This document shows, piece by piece, positions 33,015-40,843 of a stretch of DNA of 40,843 bases. The notes under the pieces are model-generated. The model was not told where the DNA came from and ran no database searches. It saw only the letters and a program-made list of their open reading frames with translations. Positions within the stretch are counted from its first letter, which is position 1; the number at the start of each line of letters is the position of its first letter. The translations under genes and the position numbers were made by a program. This DNA is from Krasilnikovozyma curviuscula. Taxonomy: Eukaryota; Basidiomycota; Tremellomycetes; Cystofilobasidiales; Mrakiaceae. The stretch covers positions 1 through 40,843 of the forward strand of contig MVAQ01000198.1 of NCBI GenBank assembly GCA_014825775.1, written 5' to 3'.

Positions 33015-35127
33015 ATGGCCCTGCTGCAGAACCCTAGGCACCAGTGAGTAGCATGACGAACCTTTATAGTAATTAAAACCTCCCGTTGTAAGCTTACCTG
33101 AGCTCGCTGTGTCTTTCTAGCGGGTCTCCTTCCTCCCTGACAATCGTTATCAAGTTGGGGACGTCGTCCATAATTGACGCTCAAACTCACAAGCCCTTGT
33201 TGAGCTTGCTATCTACCATTGCTGAAGTAGTATGTAGGCTTAAGTCTATGGGTCACAGGGTGGTCATTGTTAGCTCCGGTGCCATTGGTGTGGGAATGAA
33301 AAGAATGGGCATGAGGGAAAGAGGGAAGGGTCTCCAGGCGAAGCAGGTACATCTCACCTCTTGTCACCATATAACACTTTAAATACGAACTGTTTACTGA
33401 CTTGTGTGTGCTCCCTTCGCCAGGCTCTCGCTGCCATTGGTCAGGGACGACTCATTGCGCTTTGGGACAACCTCTTCTCCCAGCTTGAACAACCTATTGC
33501 GCAGATTCTGCTAACACGAGGGGATATCTCAGACGTACGTGGTATAGATTGGCTATCTTTTTGCTCTTCGTTAGTGCCTAAATGGCAGTCTTCCTCTGTA
33601 GCGAACGCGATATTTGAACGCCGTAAACACCTTCTCCGAACTTCTCACCATGGGAGTTGTCCCTATCGTCAATGAGAACGACACCATCTCCGTTTCGGTA
33701 AAACTTTTCTTGTTAACTTCCAAGCGGGATTCCTCGTTTTACTGACACTTAGTCGCTTTCAAGGAAATCAAATTTGGTGACAATGATACTCTCTCAGCCA
33801 TCACCTCAAACATGGTGAGTAAGCGTTCTTCAAGCTCTGATATGTTCCTGTCTAATAACATCGTCTATAGGTTCACGCAGACTACCTCTTTCTCATGACA
33901 GATGTCGACTGTCTCTACACCGATAATCCGCGCAAGAACCCAGACGCTAAACCAGTTCGTGTTGTGAGCGATATCGCTGAAGTCCGAAAATCGGGTTAGT
34001 CTCACTTTTAAAACGTTCTCTTTATATTATAAAATAACCCTGTCTCTGCGTATCCCAGTTTCTACGTCGACTTTAGGAACTTCCCTCGGTACTGGGGGGA
34101 TGGAAACAAAGCTCATTGCGGCTGAACTCGCTACTGGTGCTGGAGTGACGACAGTGATTCTGAACTCTTTGAAGACAGAAAGCATCTTCTCGATCATTGG
34201 GATCAAAGAAGGTGAAACGGATGAGGCTACTCTCCCACAGCATACGAGGTTTTTGAGAGGAGAGAAGCCTATCGGAGAGTAAGTTCTTTAATTATCCTGC
34301 CTGCGTTGAACAGCTTCAGACTTCGTTGTATCATGTGTATTGCTTCGCAGTCGTAAATGGTGGATTCTCCACGGTCTTCATTCAGCAGGAACGGTCATCG
34401 TCGATGAAGGTTAGAAAGACATCTTCCGAAGGCCTTGTTGAGCCGAAAAGCTAACTCCTTACTTTGCAGGCGCGTATCGAGCACTTCTCAGAAAAGAATC
34501 TGGTGGCCGACTTCTAGCTGCTGGCGTCGTTTCAGTCACGGGAAGCTTCGCTTCTCAACAAGCAGTCAACATATCCGTGCGTCGAAAGAAAGCGATACTC
34601 TCTGCATCAGATTCATCCACAGATTCCCCAACTTTCCTGTCCATCACAACTCCTTCAACCCCATTCATCCTACCCACACTCTCGTTGTCGAACTCAATAG
34701 CCAGCTTAGATCCACTCTCGAATCCTGTCAGCCCAGCACTAGTCGCGACGCATTCCGCGATGGCGGTAACGAGAGGCGCGTCGAGACTCAGCGAGGAGAT
34801 CACCGTTGGAGTAAATGGCATGCTGCAGGATATGCATGTTGATAGTACCGCTCAAGAGGCTGAGGAGAGTTTAGAAGACGAGTGGGAGTTCATCGATGTT
34901 GGGAAAGGACAGGCCAACTTCAACTCGAGTGAGATCGATAGGGTAAAAGGGCTCAAGAGGTAAGCCCCCGCTCTTCTTCCCTTCGACGTCAAGAAATACC
35001 GTTACTGATGCGCTTGATACTCTCTGCCTTTTGGCTTTCCTACAGCTCCCAAATATCTGCGATACTGGGTTACGCTGATTCTGAATACGTGGTGGACTGT
35101 ATCACCATCAGGCACATGCTTTCATGA
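33015..35127 (+). CDS. PRO1: Glutamate 5-kinase (proline biosynthesis)
   Basis: Phosphorylates glutamate to gamma-glutamyl phosphate, the first step of proline synthesis; cytosolic. Ten exons: 33015-33043, 33121-33346, 33424-33534, 33602-33697, 33764-33814, 33871-33994, 34059-34278, 34351-34409, 34470-34959, 35046-35127, giving 495 aa. Kinase (amino acid kinase fold): [66 protein letters not shown] block, [20 protein letters not shown] domain from about 315 ([37 protein letters not shown], end [13 protein letters not shown]). A Ser/Thr/Pro-rich insert of over 100 residues (about 360-460) interrupts the PUA domain, making the protein longer than bacterial enzymes. It is a stand-alone kinase, not fused to the reductase as in plants and animals. 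Confidence 0.95.
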
Positions 35128-35604
35128 TATACATAGTATAATTCACATTAACGTCAGCTGCAAATGTAGACGAGTGCTTCCTTGCGCTGTGATGTTTGGT
35201 AGTGCATTCTTGCATCCCATAAGCATTTGCCTGGAAATTGATCACATAAGGAGAACTGTAATCTTCGCTGGAGCAAAATGTATAGTGGCTAAGATGGCAG
35301 TAACCTTGAGGAATTGGCCAGGGTGGTACCTGCAGCTGTCTCTTGCACCCTCCCGCCTCTAACTTCATTTTTCACTTCATCGGATTATTTCCCCTAAAAC
35401 CACAGCTGTTACGTAGTAATGCTCCCCTCAAGCACTTGAGCTACGCAAAGTAAACCAACCAAGTTCTGAAACGGACAGTCTCCCAGAGAGCTTGGCTCCT
35501 GTGTTGTAAAGCAACCAACTCAATAGTGCTGCTGGACAGCTCTCTACTCAATCCTTCACCACTTAGATCTGTCCTCTGGGGATCAGGTACTTCCTATTCA
35601 AACA
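35128..35604. other. Intergenic region between two plus-strand genes
   Basis: 477 bp: 3' flank of PRO1 and promoter of the glycosyltransferase-like gene. No gene, RNA or clear TATA box was recognised. Confidence 0.5.
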
Positions 35605-37791
35605 ATGGTAGCCCTTGGTTCACAAAGAATATTCGGAATCGTCGTTGTTGGGTTGCTGCTGTTATTGAGTTTCGCCTTCACCTCTGGTTCAGTATCCTAT
35701 GCGAAGGATAAGGCTGCTGGTTTGGTGATCACTCTCTGGCCGTCAAGTGAAGGAGATTGGCTACCTAAGAGACCCCCTCCCAGACATCCTCATGCTCCCC
35801 CTCCCGTCGACGACTTGCTAGAGTGGGATGGGGAGCTGGATGGAGAGAGGCAACCTCAGGGTGACACAGAATTTCCACCGTATGTGTCTACTGGATCCCC
35901 CTATGTGAAGTACCTCACCAGAGAATGGCCACTGTACTTGGGATTCAACAATATGCGCTACGTCATTGAGGCTTCGTTTTCGCAAGCGCAGCTGCTCAAT
36001 AGGGTTCTGCTACTGCCAGATTATTTGTATGCTAGAGACTGCATAGAAAGTCCCGAAGTCTGTGGTCGTGAGTGATCAGGTTTCTCCAATGGATCTTGCC
36101 AGCCTCTGACTTGTTTCGTGTTTCCATCTTAACCCACACAGTGTATGCTACCCAAATCGACAGAAACGAGCGAATGCACCATCCCGGTTTGTTCTCGGAT
36201 AGTGACAAGATTGGTTACATCGTCCCCCTCTCAGCATTCCTGGACTTCGACACGCTCAGCACAACCTTTGGTGCTGAAAGCTTCACCTTCCTGTCTCAAT
36301 TTCTCAATGGAACCGGTATTGAGATGGACACTACTGGCCATTGGACATCAGATCAAACTGCGGCAGCCAACTCCAAGGGTCTGAGTGTCCGTCAGCTCAG
36401 TCCAGAGCAGATTGATTCACATCCACATCACCTTAAAGATCGCATGTTCAACCACTTTATACCCGAGGGGGACTTGGAGAGCTTCATCATGAGGATAGAT
36501 GAAATGCCTGATTTTTTATCTAGGGGATGGGAGGCGGGAAGCCAGGACGATGAGTGGGCTGCGCGAGGATGGTGCCTGGGCTTGGAGAGACTTGCTTTCG
36601 CAGATGGTGCTGTAGACTTGAAGGACGCTTTGAGTGTAAGTCAAGCTGTAATCATCATCATTTTGGCCATGTACTGCCAACTTACTACTATGGCTTCATA
36701 AGACGGTCGGGGTTGAAAGCGAAGATGATCCAGATTTTGACCATCGATTGTGGAGAGCAGGTTGGATGAAGGCTTATACGTTTGAGACGACGTAAGAATT
36801 CCTTGACTATGGTTTAACACTGATATTCTGACCTATTACTGACTCCACCCACAGCGACAGGTACGAAATGTCCAAGCACGTTGCTAGTCCTGCTCTTCAA
36901 GTCATCCCCATCAAGTTTGCTCGTGGATTCATAGATGACTTCAAAAATATCTCTGAGGATATACTTTTACTCCAAGAAGGAGGCTGGGATCAGAGAAAAC
37001 CGGGATTCATGAGGTTTAGCACGGCGGCACGTCGTGATCAGTTCAGAAGCGATGTGATAAGAGGAGTGCGACCTGTTGCGGCAACGCTGGAAGTTGCGGC
37101 TGAGATTGCTGAGGATATTACCAGACGTAGTGGGGGGCGAGGGTGGTTTGGTGGTCATATGAGACGTGGTGACTGTGAGTGAAGCAGCTCATCCTTCCTT
37201 CCATAGTGCCGTGTCGCGTCGCTGATGGCTCATGCCTTGTCGTTGCTCGTGCATGCAACAGTCATTCAAGGCCTCAACTGGTCTCCATCTAGTGTAGAAG
37301 ACCACCTCACATCTCTTAAGGCCGAGTTCGCCAAAGGAGTTGCTGTGCTTGAGGAGCTGTCTTTACTGAATGAGGATCACGTTGACTTTGTACCTCAGAA
37401 CTCTGATCCGTGAGTAAACACGGGCACCTGTTGTGAGAATAAAGATTGCGCTGGGGTCTGATCAAAAGTTGTTTGTTGGGCTGCCATCCCTAGCATCTTC
37501 ATAGCAACGGACGATTCATCAACATCCACAACGGCATACCTCCATTCCGAAAACGTTCTTTTGATCCACGACGTCCTTACAGCCGCTCAGAGAAGAAAAC
37601 TTGGATGGCACATTCTCATTAACGATCTTCAAGCTCTGTTAGAGCAAGCTGTTCTGGCTCATTCGTCATACTTCATCGGCGGGAAGAGATCGTCGTTTCC
37701 TGGACTTGTGGTGAACGAACGGGCAGCCCTTGGAAAACCAGCTTCCACTTTTGATCTGATTGGTGACAGAAACACGGAACAATGGGGCTGA
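35605..37791 (+). CDS. Type II membrane O-fucosyltransferase-like protein
   Basis: Probable Golgi/ER glycosyltransferase with the GT-B O-fucosyltransferase fold; the substrate is unknown. Six exons: 35605-36067, 36142-36635, 36703-36791, 36855-37174, 37262-37409, 37494-37791, giving 603 aa. Short cytoplasmic tail, then a signal-anchor at about 9-30 (IFGIVVVGLLLLLSFAFTSG), a proline/histidine-rich stalk, then the lumenal part: YLGFNNMRYVIEASFSQA resembles the GDP-fucose family entry motif, WFGGHMRRGDF carries the family arginine (HxRRGD), and IFIATDDSSTTAYL plus GGKRSSFPGLV form the C-terminal nucleotide-binding half. One N-X-S/T site appears (NGTG, exon 2). Related proteins are widespread and uncharacterised in basidiomycetes. 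The fold call rests on motif recall, so treat the enzyme activity as a hypothesis. Confidence 0.62.
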
Positions 37792-38171
37792 TGCCAGGAG
37801 AGGATCAGGAAGTAGAGTAGTTTGCCTTGGATTGCATCGGATTGCCTTGGATCACGCAGTACTTTGTTTTTATACCTCACTTGCTATGTATCGCTAGATT
37901 ATCTGGTTTTCCCTTCCTCTGCTGTGAAGTCATCGAGTGTGTTCGGAGCAGAAAATCCCTCCATTTGAAAAAGCCAAGATCGCCGACGCAACGCACCGCC
38001 CCCTCGCGAGGATAAATAGGCTCGCATTCAATGCCCAACACGGTCCTACCGCCAACCAACCTTTACAGCTTTGTAACTACGAAATCTAATGTGAGCGAAT
38101 GCCCCCTCCGAGTGACCCTTCAGCTTCATTTTTAGCTTCTACTACTAAGACGATTTCTTCGTCTCAGGTCT
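37792..38171. promoter_or_regulatory. Promoter of the vWA gene
   Basis: 380 bp. A TATA-like GATAAATA lies at 38011-38018, about 155 bp before the chosen ATG. A GC-rich block (37981-38010) sits just upstream. No gene was seen. Confidence 0.4.
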
Positions 38172-40340
38172 ATGTCATCTTTTGCAGCAAAACTCGCTGC
38201 TTCAGCGCTGAAACCATCAGCTCCAGCTACAGGGGGGTATGGAGGTGCTCCTCCACCTGGCCAATATCCAGGGTCAGTACTTCTATCGAATTCGAGTTTG
38301 TGCTGGTGAGAGAGCTGTGTTCATCCCCATCTCTCATTCGCTTCCTTTGTCCTCGCTTCGACTTGAACTTCCAGCCAACAACCTGCTTATGGCCAGCAAC
38401 CCTCCTATAGCAGTGCCTCATCTCCGTACGGTCAAGCCCCGTCTCCTTACGGCAGCCAACCTGGACAGCAAAATCAGTGAGTTTCAGAAGGGACTTGTAT
38501 GCCTAATATGTTTCCCCTTACACTGCCACTTGAACCCAGATACGGTGCCCCCACTTCTTCTCCTTATGGGTCTCAAGCATACGGCCAGCAATCTGGTCAA
38601 CAGAATCAGTGAGAAGCTCACCTTCGCCACCTCCAGTCGAGTACTTATTGACTTTGATCGCTCAATTTTCTCAGATATGGAGCTCCCTCCTCGCAGTATG
38701 GGCAATCCCAGTACGGACAGTCTCATAATGGGCAGCAACCAGGGCAACAGTAAGCTACATAGAATCACCGACTGGACCGTGCGATATACTGATTTCTACC
38801 TAACTCTGGCAAGGTACAGTGGTCAGCAAAGCTCATACGGACAGCCTGGAGGCCCACCAGCAGTCCCTCCCTCTAGACCTGGTCAATATCCGGGACAACA
38901 GGGTGCAGGGGGTCAATACGGGTGGGTTGGACTTTCGCGCTTTGCTCGTTTCAGTGCGTCGTCTCATGGCTCTTCAAATTCTTTAGTGCACCAACCAATC
39001 AATACGGAACTGCCGCCCCTAATCAATATGGTGCACCTCCCCCCAATCAATACGGAGCTCCTGGAGGTCAAGGTGGTTACGGTGCTCCCCAAGGGCAATA
39101 CGGAGGACAAGGACAATACGGGTAAATATCTTCAGGCTTCTCCTTTCTCACAAACGGTCTGACTCACTTGATCATTTGCTTTTTGATTTATCAGTGCTCC
39201 TCAAGGACAGTTTGGGTACGAGTTTTTTTTACCTCCGCATCGTGCTTCTGCTCAACCTTTTAATTCTTCCAGAGCTCCTGGAGGCACTGATCCGAACAAC
39301 CTCGCTAGGATCCTTGACAACACCGTCAGAGATCAACACATCGAAAGGTTTTACCCTCCTGGATCTACCCAACAGATTGCTCAACGAGTCGTCCAGTCAG
39401 GTGCAATGGAGAGACTGATCTCCGAATGGAGACTTGAGAAAGAGATTGCGTACGATCTTGTCAAGCTTGCACTCTTTGACATGGTCATTTTGGTTGATGA
39501 CTCGTGAGTCTTTCTGCACCGCACCCGCAGGCTGGTATTGCCCCTTTCTGACGTCAGCCTTTGGTCGTTTGCTGCAGCGGTTCTATGGCCTTCGAGGAAG
39601 GAGGTCAAAGAATTGTTGAGCTCAAGCTGATTCTCCAAAAGGTCTCCTTTTGTGCAGCTCTCTTCGACAGTGATGGAATCTCGGTCAGGTTCCTCAACTC
39701 CAACATCGACGGCAATAACATCACGCAGGATGGCCAAGTTGCTGACTTGGTATCCAAAGTCAGCTTCTCTGGCCTTACTCCAGTCGGAACCACTTTAGAC
39801 CAGAAGATCCTTCAACCGATGATCCTTGGTCCAGCTCGATCTAATAACTTAAGAAAACCTGTCTTGGCCATTGTCATCACTGACGGTGTTCCAGGTGCGT
39901 CTTAGCGTCCCGTGCAATCAAGGGTGTTAACTGACTCCTGCCTGTCGCTTTTAGCTGGTGAATCGCAAGGAAAGCTCCAACAAGTTGTCCAAAATGCTTC
40001 CAATGAGCTTAGCAGGTCCCAGTATGGTCCTGATGCTCTTTCATTGATGTTTGCTCAAGTCGGATCTGATGTCAAGGCGCAGGAGTTCCTTGCCGGTCTC
40101 GATCGAGATCCTCAAATTGGTGGACGTGGGTTGCCCTTTTTCCAACCCTTCTCATAAAAATCTAATTGCTAAAGACCTGTCGCCTTCACAGTAATTGATG
40201 TCTGCAGCAACTACGAAGTGGAGAGCGCGGAGATGAAGAGAATCGCTGGTATCGACCTCTCACCTGAGCTTTGGCTAGTGAAGCTGATGCTGGGTGCAGT
40301 CGACTCAAGTTATGATTCAAAGGATGAGTCGCGTCGTTGA
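38172..40340 (+). CDS. vWA-domain protein with G/Q/Y-rich repeat head
   Basis: Uncharacterised fungal protein with a von Willebrand A domain. Eleven exons: 38172-38272, 38375-38476, 38540-38608, 38675-38749, 38814-38921, 38987-39121, 39195-39215 (21-nt microexon), 39273-39503, 39578-39894, 39955-40125, 40192-40340, giving 492 aa. Residues 20-200 are repeats of Q-Y-G-A-P and S-P-Y-G-type units, probably disordered and prone to phase separation. The vWA domain (about 270-460) has a complete MIDAS: DDSGS, a threonine in GLTPVGTTLD, and ITDG. A helical segment precedes it (NNLARILDNTVRDQHIERFY). An intron splits DDS|GS. Basidiomycete homologues occur next to no fixed partner that I know of; the role is unknown, and copine-like membrane or ubiquitin functions are only guesses. 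Confidence 0.85.
38375..39215 (+). repeat. Repeat-encoding exons of the vWA gene
   Basis: Six successive exons (102, 69, 75, 108, 135 and 21 nt) encode Y-G-Q/Y-G-A-P units. Each starts and ends in the same phase, with the split codon CA|A-TAC-GG (Gln-Tyr-Gly) or GG|T-GC (Gly-Ala). Any exon can therefore be skipped or duplicated without a frameshift. Confidence 0.8.
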
Positions 40341-40774
40341 GGTGATAAAGGGACGAACATGCTAGTGACAGGAGAGTCTTCGCCGGAAAAAAGTGACAGC
40401 TGAATCCTTGACTTCTATTAATCTGGTTAATGTGAAACGATATTATATCACAAGGGGAACGATTGTGGAAGTGTCTATGAGGAAAATAAATGAAAATAAA
40501 AATTTGCTTAATGTCGAGCAGTATACTAGAACACGCCAGGGCTGGGCGTAGCAAACCAAAAGCAGGCAGATTGAAAGGAGAGGGTCAAAAATGACAAAAA
40601 CGATGTTAGAAAAGGAGTTGATATAGTTTTATTTGAAGAATCGGCTTCAAGAAAAGAGCGCTTCTTGGGTTGAACGTGTCAGGCTACGGGAAAAAACCGA
40701 AATCTCGTTGCGAATTGGCGGTGCGGAAAACAATTGCACAAGTCAGTGTTCACAAAGAACTTCTTTTACAACAA
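40341..40774. other. Intergenic region before tRNA-Ser
   Basis: 434 bp, AT-rich, 3' flank of the vWA gene and 5' flank of the tRNA. The frame at 40186-40554 on minus is an antisense shadow of the last vWA exon. No gene was seen. Confidence 0.5.
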
Positions 40775-40843
40775 GGCCAAGTAGCAAAGTGGTTACTGCG
40801 AGTGATTAGAAATCACTTCCCGTTTCGGGGCGTAGGTTCGAAT
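40775..40843 (+). tRNA. tRNA-Ser(AGA), 3' end outside window
   Basis: Acceptor 5' strand GGCCAAG, TA linker, D-arm GCA...TGC with the box A-like stretch AAGTGGTTAC, anticodon stem AGTGA/TCACT around loop TTAGAAA (anticodon AGA), long class II variable arm CCCG-TTT-CGGG, and the start of the T-arm (GTAGGTTCGAAT, box B) that runs off the edge. The long variable arm plus AGA anticodon identify serine. No intron is present after the anticodon. The missing 12 or so bases should be CCTAC followed by CTTGGCC-like sequence to pair with the 5' strand. Confidence 0.87.

Noticed and set aside
1..40843. Mobile elements, CRISPR arrays, operons or a biosynthetic cluster
   Set aside because: No transposase or reverse transcriptase motifs, terminal repeats, regular spacers or cluster enzymes were seen; all strong frames resolve into intron-containing housekeeping genes.

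Overview
This window is about 41 kb of gene-dense nuclear chromosome from a basidiomycete fungus. A tremellomycete (Cryptococcus/Kwoniella-like) is my inference. The basis is that nearly every gene is cut by many short introns, mostly 45-95 nt with GT..AG ends, that intergenic gaps are usually 0.1-1 kb, and that the proteins are conserved eukaryotic housekeeping families. I saw no transposon, CRISPR array, biosynthetic cluster or foreign-looking island. All gene models below were assembled by hand from splice signals, and each closes to an exact open reading frame.

Layout, left to right. ADE5,7-type purine enzyme (-, 89-3036) is divergent from an RRB1/GRWD1-type ribosome assembly WD protein (+, 3175-5052). 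Then come a CLC Cl-/H+ exchanger (+, 5323-8856), a CPSF6-like RRM protein (-, 9493-10460) and MPE1/RBBP6 (-, 11095-13356). These are followed by an ERP/p24 cargo receptor (+, 13661-14816), a glutaredoxin (+, 15120-16111), an SSX2IP/ADIP-like coiled-coil protein (-, 17153-19396) and a small glyoxalase-like protein (-, 19751-20730). Next are exportin-1/CRM1 (+, 21219-25679), a DOA4/USP8-type deubiquitinase (-, 26025-31125), a NUP53/NUP35-type nucleoporin (-, 31377-32858) and glutamate 5-kinase PRO1 (+, 33015-35127). The right end holds an O-fucosyltransferase-like membrane protein (+, 35605-37791), a vWA-domain protein with a repetitive G/Q/Y-rich head (+, 38172-40340) and a tRNA-Ser(AGA) truncated by the window edge (40775-).

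Functionally this is mostly a random housekeeping neighbourhood: purine and proline synthesis, ribosome assembly, vesicular ion homeostasis, ER-Golgi transport, redox, nuclear transport and ubiquitin recycling. Two weak themes stand out. Two predicted mRNA 3'-end-processing factors (CPSF6-like and MPE1) lie in tandem on the same strand. Four divergent gene pairs share short promoters (ADE5,7/RRB1, MPE1/ERP, glyoxalase-like/CRM1, NUP53/PRO1).

I do not see a clearly new biological system. The most interesting points are fine-scale: two GC-AG introns, an in-frame removable intron in the nucleoporin, repeat-encoding exons of uniform phase in the vWA gene, a TATA/two-ATG arrangement in the glutaredoxin that could generate two protein locations, and two gaps (10461-11094, 16112-17152) that look weakly coding but resist a gene model.
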